DNA of 64,000 nt from JALYNX01 sp963749415 (GCA_963749415.1 CAVVMG010000001.1:682001-746000); one strand, 5' to 3'; positions 27,215 to 37,280 are shown, counted from the first letter of the stretch. The notes: generated from the letters alone by a model not told the origin. A program made the numbers and translations.

Positions 27215-28078
27215 ATGCTGCGAAGAACCCTGCGGATCTTGCTGGCTACGGCCCTGTTCGTAGTGGCGGCACCCCTCACCGCGTCGGCGGACAATGACGC
27301 CGAATTCGAGGCTGAGCTCGACCCTGGCCAGGAGGTCGGCGCCGTGGTCTCAGACGGTGAGGGCGAAGCCGAGTTCACATTGCGAAAGGACAAGGTCCGC
27401 TTCAGACTGAAGTGGGAGGACCTCACCACCCCGGTGATCTTCGCCCACATCCATTGTGCCCCGGCAGGGGTCAATGGCCCCGTCGGTGTGACCCTCATCC
27501 ACGAGGGGATGGATCCCGACGGAAGGATCAGAGGATCCTTCACCGCCCCCGACCCTGCGCCCAATGGTTGTGGCTGGACCACCCTGGCGGACGTGATCGG
27601 AGCACTGGCCTCCGGCGAGGCCTATGTGAACATCCACACCCAGATGTTCCCCGGAGGCGAGATCAGAGGGCAGGTCGAGCCCGAGGACCTCGAGTTCGAG
27701 GCCGACTTGGATCCGAAGCACGAGGTCGCACCCGTGATCTCGGACGGTGAAGGCGAGGCGGAGTTCACCCTTCGTCGGGACAAGGTCCGCTTCAAGTTGG
27801 AGTGGGACGACCTGACCAGTGACGTGCTCTTCGCCCACATCCACTGCAATGTGGCCGGTGTGAACGGCCCGGTCGGCGTCACCCTGATCCACGAGATGAT
27901 GGGTGACGAGGGCAGGGTGAAGGGCTCCTTCACCGGCCCCGACGCCGCACCCAACAGTTGTGGCTGGGACAGTCTCGGTGATGTGCTCAGGGCGATGGCC
28001 TCGGGCCGTGCCTATGTCAACGTCCACACCGTTGACAATCCGGGAGGAGAGATTCGAGGGCAGGTCGAGATCGACTGA
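27215..28078 (+). CDS. Secreted protein with two CHRD domains
   Basis: 287 residues. A Sec signal peptide ends near residue 25 (PLTASA). Two CHRD domains follow as a tandem duplication: about 29-155 and 156-287, each with VRFRLKWEDLT or its variant, FAHIHCAPAGVNGPVGVTLI and GGEIRGQVE. CHRD was named from chordin and its bacterial function is unknown. The two halves also match closely in DNA, so the duplication may be fairly recent. A strong terminator follows. GGAGG precedes the ATG. Confidence 0.88.
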   Translation: MLRRTLRILLATALFVVAAPLTASADNDAEFEAELDPGQEVGAVVSDGEGEAEFTLRKDKVRFRLKWEDLTTPVIFAHIHCAPAGVNGPVGVTLIHEGMDPDGRIRGSFTAPDPAPNGCGWTTLADVIGALASGEAYVNIHTQMFPGGEIRGQVEPEDLEFEADLDPKHEVAPVISDGEGEAEFTLRRDKVRFKLEWDDLTSDVLFAHIHCNVAGVNGPVGVTLIHEMMGDEGRVKGSFTGPDAAPNSCGWDSLGDVLRAMASGRAYVNVHTVDNPGGEIRGQVEID

Positions 28079-28099
28079 GCCAGAAGGCCTCCAACCGCT

Positions 28100-28125
28100 G
28101 CGGGCCGGGCAACAGCCCGGCCCGC
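28100..28125 (+). terminator. Rho-independent-type terminator after the CHRD gene
   Basis: Perfect 11-bp arms (28100-28110, 28115-28125; GCGGGCCGGGC) with an AACA loop, followed by TCATTTT. Confidence 0.8.
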
Positions 28126-28276
28126 GGTCATTTTCGAGGTTTGTGATCTCCGAGTGGAATCGGGTCGTGGGCCTCGGGCGTAGAGTCGATTTCGCTGGGT
28201 GGATGCAAGTGGGTTCCTCGCTTCCACAGCGCCAGTCGTAGCCACCGAGCAAACGAAGTTCGACAGGAGACACACG

Positions 28277-29644
28277 ATGCACACCATCAAGCAGGACGAA
28301 TCCGCGGTTTCGGCCCCTTACACCCGAGCCCTGGACATCGAGCCGGTCTCGCATCTCGTCCTGCCCGAACACGGCACGAGGCCCGAAGTCGCATATCGAT
28401 ACATCCATGACGACATGCTGCTCGACGGCAATTCGCGGCTGAATCTGGCGACCTTCGTCACGACCTGGATGGAGCCCGAAGCCGAACGGCTGATGGCCGA
28501 GGCGTTCGACAAGAACATGATCGACAAGGACGAATACCCGAAGACAGCGGAGATCGAGCGCCGGTGCGTGAACATGGTCGCCCACCTGTTCCATGCCCCA
28601 GGCGATGGGGATTCGGTAGGCGTGTCCACGATCGGCTCGAGCGAGGCGGTCATGCTCGCCGGGCTCGCGATGAAATGGAAGTGGCGGCAACGACGGGAAG
28701 CTGCGGGAGAGTCTGCCGACCGACCGAGCATGGTGATGGGCAGCAACGTCCAGGTGGTGTGGGAGAAGTTCTGCAGGTATTGGGATGTCGAGCCTCGCTA
28801 CGTCCCAATGGAAGAGGGTCGCTACGTCATCACACCCGACGAGGTCATGAAGCGAGTCGACGAGACGACCATCGGCGTAGTCCCCATACTGGGTACCACG
28901 TTCACCGGGGAATTCGAGCCGATCCAGGAAGTCCACGACGCCGTGGTCGAGCGGAATGACGAGACCGGTTGGGACGTCGCAGTCCATGTCGACGCAGCCA
29001 GCGGCGGGTTCGTCGCACCCTTCCTTCACCCCGACCTGGAATGGGACTTCAGTCTGCCCCAGGTGAAATCGATCAACGTCTCAGGGCACAAGTACGGGCT
29101 CACCTATCCGGGGGTCGGATTCGTCGTCTGGAGATCGGCTGATGACCTCCCCGAGGAACTGGTGTTCCACGTCAACTATCTGGGGGGTGACATGCCCACC
29201 TTCACCCTCAACTTCTCACGGCCCGGCAACCAAATCGTCGGCCAGTACTACAACTTCCTGCGCCTCGGGCGGGATGGGTACACCAGAGTGATGGAAGTGC
29301 TGTCCAACACGGCGCAAGAAATCGCGGCTGGCATAGCCAAGCTCGGCCCTTTCGAAGTGATAAGTGACGGGAGCGCGATCCCCGTGGTCGCCTTCAGGCT
29401 GATCGGCGACGAGCCATTCAACGTATTCGACGTCTCTGCCCGCTTGAGGATGAACGGCTGGCAGGTGCCTGCTTACACGATGCCCGACAACGCAACCGAT
29501 ATCGCGGTGCTGCGCATCGTCGTTCGCGAAGGTCTCAACCGGGATCTGGCCGACGACCTGGTCAAGGACATCGACGACGCGGTCGCGTTCCTCCGCGAGC
29601 ACCCGACCGCGGAGCCAACCATTCAGGCCTTCAGCCACAACTGA
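28277..29644 (+). CDS. gadB: Glutamate decarboxylase
   Basis: 455 residues, the usual length. The PLP lysine is Lys272 in SGHKYGLTYPG; HVDAASGGF (237-245) holds the PLP-nitrogen Asp; GVSTIGSSEA binds the phosphate. It converts glutamate to GABA, consuming a proton, and is a common acid-stress or GABA-shunt enzyme. No GABA antiporter is adjacent. ACAGGAGA before the ATG at 28277 supports this start over an upstream in-frame codon. The next gene begins 4 bp after the stop. Confidence 0.95.
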   Translation: MHTIKQDESAVSAPYTRALDIEPVSHLVLPEHGTRPEVAYRYIHDDMLLDGNSRLNLATFVTTWMEPEAERLMAEAFDKNMIDKDEYPKTAEIERRCVNMVAHLFHAPGDGDSVGVSTIGSSEAVMLAGLAMKWKWRQRREAAGESADRPSMVMGSNVQVVWEKFCRYWDVEPRYVPMEEGRYVITPDEVMKRVDETTIGVVPILGTTFTGEFEPIQEVHDAVVERNDETGWDVAVHVDAASGGFVAPFLHPDLEWDFSLPQVKSINVSGHKYGLTYPGVGFVVWRSADDLPEELVFHVNYLGGDMPTFTLNFSRPGNQIVGQYYNFLRLGRDGYTRVMEVLSNTAQEIAAGIAKLGPFEVISDGSAIPVVAFRLIGDEPFNVFDVSARLRMNGWQVPAYTMPDNATDIAVLRIVVREGLNRDLADDLVKDIDDAVAFLREHPTAEPTIQAFSHN

Positions 29645-29648
29645 GGAC

Positions 29649-30290
29649 GTGGCCTCCAGGCTGAGCAAGGCGATGGGGTGGCTTTTCGCCATCGGTTCTG
29701 TTTGCTTCGCCCTCGGCTCGCTGCCCCTCTACTTCAACAATGTCGGTGCTGCGGCTGCCGCCACGACCTTCTTCGTGGGGTCGCTCTTCTTCACGTCTGC
29801 CGGATACATCCAGTACTACCTGTCGATCAACGCCGGCGATGGGCCGAGGAGGCTGATTGCCTTCGAGCGGCTGACACCCGATGTGCTGGCGTGCGGGGTG
29901 CAACTGGTTGGGACCTTGTTCTTTAACATCAGCACATTCGACGCTCTCATCGACAACCTGACGGTGCAGCAAGAGAACCGCCTGATCTGGGCACCTGATG
30001 TCTTCGGCTCGACCGCCTTTCTGATATCGAGCGCAATCGCTTTCCGGATTGCTCCACGGACGCTCCACGGTCGGGGTCGGATTTGGTGGGAGGGAGCGGT
30101 GAATCTCGGAGGATCGGTGGCCTTCGGACTTTCGGCGCTCGGGGCTGTCGTCCTACCGACAACCGGCGAGCCATTGAACCTCGCCCTCGTCAACTGGGGG
30201 ACGTTCATCGGAGCGGTTGGCTTCTTCATCGGAGCACTTCTCGTCATCGGGGACGACGGTCTCGCGCCAGGCTCCCTGGCCGGTGCCTGA
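29649..30290 (+). CDS. YrhK-domain membrane protein
   Basis: 213 residues, six likely membrane helices. The YrhK pattern is visible near residues 14-58: ALGSLPLYFNNVGAAAAATT, then FFVGSLFFTSAGYIQYYLS. The YrhK family has no assigned activity. The second half is an additional membrane unit (SLGG-like helices) seen in longer relatives. The GTG start lies 4 bp after gadB with TGAGGA overlapping its stop, so it is probably co-expressed. Whether it moves GABA or glutamate is pure speculation. Confidence 0.75.
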   Translation: MASRLSKAMGWLFAIGSVCFALGSLPLYFNNVGAAAAATTFFVGSLFFTSAGYIQYYLSINAGDGPRRLIAFERLTPDVLACGVQLVGTLFFNISTFDALIDNLTVQQENRLIWAPDVFGSTAFLISSAIAFRIAPRTLHGRGRIWWEGAVNLGGSVAFGLSALGAVVLPTTGEPLNLALVNWGTFIGAVGFFIGALLVIGDDGLAPGSLAGA

Positions 30291-30375
30291 CGTACGAGCA
30301 ACGCTCGACAGCCTGCCAGATCGAGAGTGGCTGTTTCGATCTACTCTGGTGCCCAAGGGGGTGATTGGAGGCAGG

Positions 30376-30750
30376 ATGGCCACACTCGACCACACCATCG
30401 TCCCGTCAAACGACAAGGACCAGTCGGCTCGTTTCTTCGCCCGGATGTTCGATCTGCCTTATGAGGGAGCCGGCCACTTCGCACCGGTCAGGGTGAACGA
30501 CCAACTCACGCTCGATTTCGCCTCAGCGAGCAATGTCGAGAGCATGCACTACGCCTTCCTGGTGACTGAGGACGAGTTCGACTCCATCTTCGGGCGAATT
30601 CAGTCCGAGGAGGTCAGCTTCGGGAGCGGGCCGAGCTCACCCGACGACGGGTCGATCAATACCCGGCGTGGGGGTCGGGGCCTCTATTTCCGGGGTGGCC
30701 CGGATCCGCATCTCTGGGAGATCATGACCCGACCAGAAACCGGATCCTGA
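30376..30750 (+). CDS. VOC/glyoxalase-fold protein
   Basis: 124 residues of the vicinal oxygen chelate fold. It opens with TLDHTIVPSNDKDQSARFFA, whose His is a usual metal ligand, and ends with GLYFRGGPDPHLWEIMTRP, where the Glu and His can complete the site. The substrate is unknown; members include glyoxalase, dioxygenase and resistance proteins. GGAGGCAGG precedes the ATG. A small terminator follows. Confidence 0.82.
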   Translation: MATLDHTIVPSNDKDQSARFFARMFDLPYEGAGHFAPVRVNDQLTLDFASASNVESMHYAFLVTEDEFDSIFGRIQSEEVSFGSGPSSPDDGSINTRRGGRGLYFRGGPDPHLWEIMTRPETGS

Positions 30751-30816
30751 ACTGGCTAGTTCTGACCTTCGTCCTAAAGATGCGGGTTAGCGACACCGAA
30801 GAGCTACCTTGACCCC

Positions 30817-30840
30817 GCCGCCTGAGGGCGGCTTTGGTTT
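30817..30840 (+). terminator. Intrinsic terminator
   Basis: GCCGCC/GGCGGC arms (30817-30822, 30827-30832) followed by TTTGGTTTTT. It ends the VOC transcript just before the LCP gene ribosome binding site. Confidence 0.7.
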
Positions 30841-30858
30841 TTCCTGGAGGCTGAAACA

Positions 30859-32052
30859 ATGCGTCGAGTCGCGCTCGCTGTCATCTTGGTCCTGATCGTG
30901 TCCGGTTGTAGCCCGACGGCGCAGGACTCGACCACCACTGCCAGCAGCAGTACGACAACCACCAGCTCGACCACGACCACGACGATCGCGACGACCACGA
31001 CCACGGTCCTCGCGATCAACGGTGAGGGAGGCGCCGATCCTCAGCTCGCCGCTCTGATCCGGGCGCTTTACGAACTTCCCCAGTCCGGCGTCACCGTGGC
31101 AGCGCCACAACCGGTGATCGACGGGTTCACTGCCGCGACCGCCCCGACGGTGCCCCCGTCCGCGGCCGCCACGGTGGGGGTGGTCGGCGATGCGGGCCGG
31201 GTGGCCGTGGTGACGGCCGGGCATGACGTGACTCTGGCTGTGGCCGATCCCACCTGGCGCATCGTCGGCGGTTGGTGGCCCTCCCACCAGGTGGCGCCAC
31301 TGCTCGGTGAGTTCCCGAAGACCGTTGCCGTGGTCGGTTCCGACGCCCGACCCAGGCAGGACCGTGAAGCGACCAGGGCCGATTCCATCCATTTCGTGAC
31401 TCTGGCCGCGGACGGGGCCAGCGCGATCGTCGGCCTCCCCCGGGACTCATGGGTGCCCATCGATGGTGGTGGGAAGAACAAGGTGAACGCCGCCCTCTAT
31501 TTCGGCGGTCCGGAGGGGATGATGCAGACCTTCGCCGACCTGACCGGGGCCGAGTTCGATGGATACATGCTCACCGGTTTCAGGGGCTTCCGGGACATGA
31601 TCAACGTGCTCGGTGGCCTCCAGATCGACATTCCCCGAGCCCTCAACGACAAAGACGCCCAGGCTGCGATCGCAGCGGGCCTGCAAGTTTTGGGCTCAGG
31701 CGACGCCCTGGCCTTCACCCGGGTGCGCAAGGACCTCGCCGACGGTGACTTCGGCCGTCAGCTCAACGGCGGCCTGGCCCTGATGGCGGCAGCAGCCATG
31801 GTTAAGGCAATGGGGCCCTCTGCGATCCCTGATCTCATCGAGCGGAGCTGGGACATGTACTCCACCGACATGACTCCCGAAGAGCTCCTCCTCCTGGCCA
31901 CCGCGGTCAGCCGCGCCGATCCGGCCAAGTCCACCAATGTGGTCGCCGCCGGCTCCGCCGGAAGTGCGGGTCGAGCCAGTGTGGTGTTCTTGCGCGACGC
32001 CGCCTATGCGACGTTCGAGGACATGCAAGACGGGCATCTCGGCGCGGGCTGA
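30859..32052 (+). CDS. LytR-CpsA-Psr (LCP) family lipoprotein
   Basis: 397 residues. Lipobox VSGCS near residues 14-18, a Ser/Thr linker to about 50, then an LCP domain: VVGSDARPRQDREATRADSI contains the conserved Asp and Arg residues that bind the pyrophosphate of lipid-linked glycans, and GLPRDSWVPI follows. LCP enzymes attach glycopolymers to peptidoglycan. Membrane anchoring through a lipid rather than a helix is less usual. CTGGAGG precedes the ATG. The domain end is less canonical after 320. Confidence 0.82.
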   Translation: MRRVALAVILVLIVSGCSPTAQDSTTTASSSTTTTSSTTTTTIATTTTTVLAINGEGGADPQLAALIRALYELPQSGVTVAAPQPVIDGFTAATAPTVPPSAAATVGVVGDAGRVAVVTAGHDVTLAVADPTWRIVGGWWPSHQVAPLLGEFPKTVAVVGSDARPRQDREATRADSIHFVTLAADGASAIVGLPRDSWVPIDGGGKNKVNAALYFGGPEGMMQTFADLTGAEFDGYMLTGFRGFRDMINVLGGLQIDIPRALNDKDAQAAIAAGLQVLGSGDALAFTRVRKDLADGDFGRQLNGGLALMAAAAMVKAMGPSAIPDLIERSWDMYSTDMTPEELLLLATAVSRADPAKSTNVVAAGSAGSAGRASVVFLRDAAYATFEDMQDGHLGAG

Positions 32053-32222
32053 GGCCCCGTCTCATCATCTATTTCGAGATCGCCCGCCGCCTACTCGACC
32101 TCTAGGGGCGCCAGCATGAGCGCCGACCTGATGTCGTGGAAGTCGATGGTCTTGGCTTGCGTCAACTCCAGGCAAACTCGTCACGAGCCGATACTTCGTC
32201 GGATGGCATCGATTCTCGAGCA

Positions 32223-34064
32223 ATGCCGCGTTTCCTGAGGAAAGGCGTTCTCTGCCTGGTGGTTCTGGTCGCCGGTTGTCAGTCGTCGGCCGACCCAACG
32301 ACCACAGTGACTCCCACCACTACAACAGTTCCTCTCGGCGGGACCGCCGAGCCGCAGGTGTACGAAATGCTTGCTCTCGCCTCCCACCCCAATGGCATGC
32401 AGTTGAGAGTCGACAGGGTCGAGTTGCTCGCCGACTCGGTGGTGGTCTCCGGATCCCTAACCAATGGATCTCCCTACGGCATCAGCATCGACGGAGGGAC
32501 CACCAAGCTCGACACCGACAGCGGCGAGGTCGCAGGGCTCCTCGAGGGCCTACCCGAAGGCCCGATCCCCCCAGGTGGAGAACTGCCACTGACGATGCGC
32601 TTCAGCCCTGTCGCCCATCCCTCCACGGTGACGCTCGTCCTCAATTCCGGCGGAGGATCGTCAACGGTGAGCCCAGCCACGGCGTCACCCTCGGTGCTGT
32701 TGGGGCCCATCCCACTCGACACGGGGATCTCCAGACCGGTTCTGCCCGATCCGGTGCCTTTGCGGCGCTCTGCCGCTTCCCCTGCCGGCGCAGAACTTCA
32801 GGTCGAAGGTATCAACTTCAGTGAGAACCGCATCGGGGTCTGGGTGCGGATCGCGAATCCAAGCCAGTCCGACGCTCGGATAGCACCCACGTTTGCTCCG
32901 AGCCTGATGGTCGACGACCTGGGCAACCAATACCCGCTCGTCCTTCCCGAGCGAGCGGGATCGATTGTCGTCCCGGCTGGATCGGCTCGAAGCGGTGTCC
33001 TCTCGTTTGCGGGCCGTATCCACCCGAATGCCACCAGCGTCTCGCTCTGGCTCAATGCGGGTGTCGAGGACGCGTCCGCCGAGCTGGGGGTCATCTATCC
33101 AAGTTTGACCTTGGAGGCTCTCCCATTGATCGGGGATGCGGTCGCCACCCCCCTTCCCAATCCGGTGGAGGCGGGAACTGTCGCGGATCACCCCAGCGGA
33201 GTTCGACTGCAGTTGGCAACCATTGAGTTCACAGACGTCGGCAGCAGTGCCGAGCTCGTCGTGGTCAACAACGGCAATGACACACTGTCATTGGCCGCGC
33301 TCCCAACCCATCTTGTCGATGACCTGGGAAACCGCTATCCGCTGGTGGCGCCCGTCGACAACCCTCGATTGATGGTCGAGGCGGCCACCACCGTGGAGGG
33401 GACTTTCGTGTTCTCCGGACGAATCGCCGAGACAGCCACCCAGATCACACTTGTCCTGAACTCCGGCGGCTCATCCGACAATCCAAACAGTCCGACGCCC
33501 TCGCTCGCCGTCGGACCTTACGACCTCGTCCGATCGGGGGATGCTGCTGAGCCGATCGAGCCCCGAGTCTTCGCCGTCAGCAACCGAAGCCGACTGGTCG
33601 ACGATGCATTGGCCAGTTCCGAAGTGGAACAGATCACCCAGACCCTCACCCAGTTCAACGCCACGCCAGTTGATGGAGGTTTCCGGCTTACCCTTCCCGA
33701 CAGCATCCTGTTCGACTTCAACAGCAACGAGTTGAGGCCTGATGCTGCGCAATCGCTCGCCCTGATCGCCGATGTACTCCGCTACTTCGAGGGCGACCAA
33801 GTGATCGTTATTGGGCACACCGACTCCATTGGCGGCGCCACCTATAACCAGCGTCTTTCTCAAGAGAGGGCTCAGAGCGTGGTGGACACGCTGATCGCCG
33901 ACCATGCCATCGCCTCAGGCCGACTGGCCGCCGAAGGGCACGGAGCCGACGAGCCAATCGCCCCCAACACCCATCCAGACGGAGAGGACAACCCAGAAGG
34001 CCGTCAATCCAATCGAAGGGTCGAGATCATCGTCCTCACCGACCGAGACCTCCCAGTCCCATAG
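32223..34064 (+). CDS. Lipoprotein with OmpA-like C-terminal domain
   Basis: 613 residues. Signal and lipobox LVVLVAGCQ near residue 18, then a Thr-rich linker. The middle (about 50-440) carries repeated beta-rich units, recognisable from recurring phrases such as LVDDLGNRYPLV and TLVLNSGG. The C-terminal 120 residues are an OmpA domain that binds peptidoglycan (ILFDFNSNELRPDA and VIGHTDSIGG). It probably links the cell surface to the wall. The ribosome binding site is weak. Followed by the tRNA promoter. Confidence 0.85.
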   Translation: MPRFLRKGVLCLVVLVAGCQSSADPTTTVTPTTTTVPLGGTAEPQVYEMLALASHPNGMQLRVDRVELLADSVVVSGSLTNGSPYGISIDGGTTKLDTDSGEVAGLLEGLPEGPIPPGGELPLTMRFSPVAHPSTVTLVLNSGGGSSTVSPATASPSVLLGPIPLDTGISRPVLPDPVPLRRSAASPAGAELQVEGINFSENRIGVWVRIANPSQSDARIAPTFAPSLMVDDLGNQYPLVLPERAGSIVVPAGSARSGVLSFAGRIHPNATSVSLWLNAGVEDASAELGVIYPSLTLEALPLIGDAVATPLPNPVEAGTVADHPSGVRLQLATIEFTDVGSSAELVVVNNGNDTLSLAALPTHLVDDLGNRYPLVAPVDNPRLMVEAATTVEGTFVFSGRIAETATQITLVLNSGGSSDNPNSPTPSLAVGPYDLVRSGDAAEPIEPRVFAVSNRSRLVDDALASSEVEQITQTLTQFNATPVDGGFRLTLPDSILFDFNSNELRPDAAQSLALIADVLRYFEGDQVIVIGHTDSIGGATYNQRLSQERAQSVVDTLIADHAIASGRLAAEGHGADEPIAPNTHPDGEDNPEGRQSNRRVEIIVLTDRDLPVP

Positions 34065-34122
34065 GGGATCGCATCGGGGGCGAAGTGTCCGGGTTGGGGC
34101 GTCCCCATATCCCGCCCGAAGG

Positions 34123-34150
34123 TTGAGCAGCGGCGGGCACTACCTATAAT
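34123..34150 (+). promoter_or_regulatory. Sigma-70-type promoter of the tRNA pair
   Basis: -35 TTGAGC (34123-34128) and a perfect -10 TATAAT (34145-34150) with a 16-bp spacer, 36 bp upstream of tRNA-Asp. The strongest housekeeping promoter seen in the window. Confidence 0.8.
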
Positions 34151-34186
34151 CCCTGGGTCGCAGCCGAGTGGCCTGTGACATTCCCA

Positions 34187-34264
34187 GGGGGCGTAGAACA
34201 GCCTGGAGTGTTCGTCGGCCTGTCAAGCCGAAGGTCGCGGGTTCAAATCCCGTCGCTCCCGCCA
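34187..34264 (+). tRNA. tRNA-Asp (GTC)
   Basis: A full cloverleaf: 7-bp acceptor with one G-T pair, GAAC/GTTC D-stem, TCGGC/GCCGA anticodon stem with GTC in the loop, GCGGG/CCCGT T-stem with TTCAAAT loop, and an encoded CCA. 78 bases with CCA. Confidence 0.95.
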
Positions 34265-34291
34265 GCCGGATCAGCAATGATCTGGTGAGGA

Positions 34292-34364
34292 GGTCAGGTA
34301 GCTCAGTCGGTAGAGCGCCGGTCTGAAAAACCGGAGGTCGACGGATCGACGCCGTCCCTGACCA
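34292..34364 (+). tRNA. tRNA-Phe (GAA), with variant T-loop
   Basis: Acceptor GGTCAGG/CCTGACC, D-stem GCTC/GAGC, anticodon stem CCGGT/ACCGG around CTGAAAA, T-stem GACGG/CCGTC. The T-loop reads ATCGACG, so the almost invariant T54 is A. CCA is not encoded. It shares the tRNA-Asp promoter. Its 3' half is duplicated at 38081-38119. Confidence 0.9.
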
Positions 34365-37240
34365 CGAGTCCTCCCGCGCTTGTGGCCGCGATCGCGGTGT
34401 CCCGTGCGGCCTCCAGTGTCATCACCTGGCCTTGACGCCAAGCCTCGGCGAAAGCCTCGCCTCCCAAGGCAGCCTCTGCCCCGGCGCGAACGCCCTCGGG
34501 AATCGGGCGCTCCCATCTCGGAGCCCGCACGCCGATGTCGGATCTGAGGGAGTCGGTAGCCGCCACAATGAGAGTGGCCGTCTCCGGATCGCCTTTGCCC
34601 AGGAGCCAGGCTGCAACGCTCTCCAAACAGTGAGCAGAGCACTGGGTGTTGCCCACCCGGCGATACAGCTTCAAAGCCTCGTGGAGGAGGGGGCCAGCAC
34701 CTTCAAAGTTGCCGACGTGCCATCGGGCCGTGGCGGAGAGTTCGTGGCCGTGCGCCATGATGTTGGGAGAGCCGATCCTCTCGGTCAACGGAAAGAGCTC
34801 GTCGGCCACCTCGACGGCGCGCACCGGGTCGGAATTTTCCAGTTCCAGCCACACGATGAACATCAGGGACGTTGCCACCCCGACGTGGTCCTCGACCCGG
34901 CGGAACCCGTCGAGGGCGGTCTCCAGCTCGACACGTAGCTGCTCCGGGTCGACCCGTCCCCAGTGAGTCCGAGCCAAATGGTGCAGGGAATAGGCGATGC
35001 CGTGCTCATCCCCGATGGCCTGGAACAGCAAGAGGCTGGCCTCGAGCAGCTCTGCGGCCCGCTCGCTCTCGTGCTCGCCCTCCTGGTGGAGCAGAGCGCC
35101 GCCGGTGAACAACGCCCAGCCCATCACTTCGTCCGAGACTTCTGGGTTCTCGGCGAGGAACTGTTCGATCCAAGAGTGCCCCTCTCTTACTCCCCGCATG
35201 TACCAGTAGTTGAAGAGAGAGGATGCAATGACCATGCCCGCGGCCAGGTCGCCGGTGTCCAGAGCCCACTGCATTGCCGCCCGCACGTTGTCGAGCTCGG
35301 TGTCGATACGGTCGATCCATACCGCCTGTTGGGTTCCTTCCAAGCTGGCGGCGGCGGTTCGTGCCAGCTTGACCGCCCACGCCAGGTGAGCATCCCTCGA
35401 CCGGGCATCCTCTTCGCCGAGCTTCATCAGTCCGAAGGCAGCCACCGTCTCCAGCATCTGGTAGCGGGTCTGGACGGCCTTTGGCTTTGCAACCAGCAGG
35501 GACTTCTCCACCAGCGACGTGACCCCGGCAAGCGCCACGGCTCCTGCGACCTCATCGGCCGCGTCGAGGTCGAACCCCCCGGAGAACACCGAGAGCTGAT
35601 TGAACAGGCGCTGCTCCTCAGGTTTGATCAGGTCGTAGCTCCATGACACCGTGGCTTCCAGGGTTTGCTGGCGGGGAAATTGGGCACGGTGTCCCCCGGC
35701 GAGAAGGGCGAAGCGGTCGTCGAGATGGTCCGCTATCTCATGCACCGACATTGCCCTGACGCCGCGCCGCCGCCAGCTCCATAGCAAGCGGCAATCCGTC
35801 GAGGCGCCGACAGATCTGCGCGATCGCAACCGCATCCTCATCCCCAAACTCGACATCGGGACGGGCTGTGGTGGCTCGTTGTACGAAGAGCTGGACCGCC
35901 TCGAACTCGAGCAGCTCTTCGATCGACGCGTCTCCGCCGAGGGGCGGGAGTGCCATCAGGGGCACCAGCCAGGTCATCTCCCCGGGCATGCCGAGCGGCT
36001 CCCTGCTCGTGGCCAGCACCTGCAGTCCGGGCGCCGCTTCGAGGAGGGACAAAGTCAGGCTCGCTACGGCATCGACGAGATGCTCACAGTTGTCCAGCAC
36101 GAGCAGCAGGTTTCGCTCGGAGAGGAAGCTGGAGATGACATCCAGCCAGGCTTGGCCGGGTCTCTCTTTCAGCGTCAAGGCTCCAGCGACCTCTCGCGCC
36201 AACAGATCCGGGTCGCTGAGGCCGGCCAGTCCGACGAACCACACGCCGTCGGGGAACCCCCCCGCCATCTCCCCCGCCACCTGCAGCGCGAGCCGAGTCT
36301 TCCCCGATCCACCGGCCCCAGTGAGGGTGACCAGTCGCGCGCCCGAGACCAGCTCGGTGACCTTGGCAATCTCGGCTCCCCGCCCGACGAAACTCGATAG
36401 GGAAGCGGGCAGGTTGGAGGAGTTTTGATCAGGGGACGGGAGCGGGGAGGGCAACACCTCGGGCACCTGTTGCGGGGTATCGGTGGGTGGTGTCCACCCG
36501 AGCTCGGGGGCATGAAGCAGCATCTGCTCTTCCAGCTGCTGGAGCTCCAAAGACGGTTCGATGCCCAGCTCTTCGGCCAGCAGGCGACGGGCCTTCTGAT
36601 AGGTGGCAAGTGCGTCGGCCTGGCGTCCCGAGCGGTACAGAGCCAGCATCAAGCGAGCCCAGAGCGCTTCCCGAAGCGGATACTGATCGGTGAGGCGTTC
36701 CAGCTCCGGAATCACACCGGTGTGGCCACCGAGAGCCAGCTCCACCTGGATCCGGTGCTCCCGTGCCGTCAAACGCAGCTCGCTGAGCCGGGCTGCATCG
36801 GCTCGAAGCGTTGGGGATTCGTCGGCAACATCCGCAAACGGATTGCCTCGCCAGAGGGCAAGTGCTTCATCGAGCTCTTTCGAAGCTTGCTCGGGGTCGA
36901 TGTCCAGTTTCGAGCCGGCCTGGCGAAGCAGATTCTCGAAGCGCAAGGCGTCTAGTTGCGTCGGCTGCAACGACAAGACGTAGCCAGGAGGCTGAGCCCA
37001 CAACACATCACCATCCACATTCAGAACGTTGCGCAAGTTGGCGACATGGGATTGCAGGGACTTTCTCGCCGCGGTGGGCGGATCCTCACCCCAAAGCTGG
37101 TCGATCAGATAATCCGCCGAAACCGCCTCGTTGACGTGGGTTAGCAGGAGGGCGAGCAGAGCGCGGCGCTGCGGCCCACCAACGGAGACGGGCTCCCCTC
37201 CGTGGCTCACCTCGAGGGGTCCGAGAACCCGGAACTCCAT
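34303..37240 (-). pseudogene. BTAD/AfsR-type regulator with ATPase and TPR domains, one frameshift
   Basis: One protein of about 975 residues over two frames. From 37240: an OmpR-like winged helix (1-90), the BTAD domain (about 95-240), then an NB-ARC/AAA ATPase with Walker A GAGGSGKTRLA and Walker B LLLVLDNCEHL. The frame breaks near 35762-35767 (minus-strand GGCGGCGCGGCG); removing one base joins MELAAAR to VRAMSVHEIADHL. TPR-like repeats follow. The last 20 codons run antisense through the attL repeat, ending inside tRNA-Phe. Such regulators control secondary metabolism or growth. Its partner gene lies upstream on the same strand. Confidence 0.8.
34327..34365 (+). repeat. Direct repeat in tRNA-Phe (attL-like)
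   Basis: A 39-bp stretch from the anticodon loop to just past the discriminator base, repeated without mismatch at 38081-38119. tRNA 3' halves are the usual attachment sites of integrating elements. Confidence 0.8.
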
Positions 37241-37280
37241 TGTGCAAATCGTACGCCCCGGTCGGCCATCTGGTTGTCGA

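Noticed and set aside
27350..29029. A 559-codon minus-strand frame
   Set aside because: Antisense to CHRD and glutamate decarboxylase genes; product is low-complexity His/Gly/Val.
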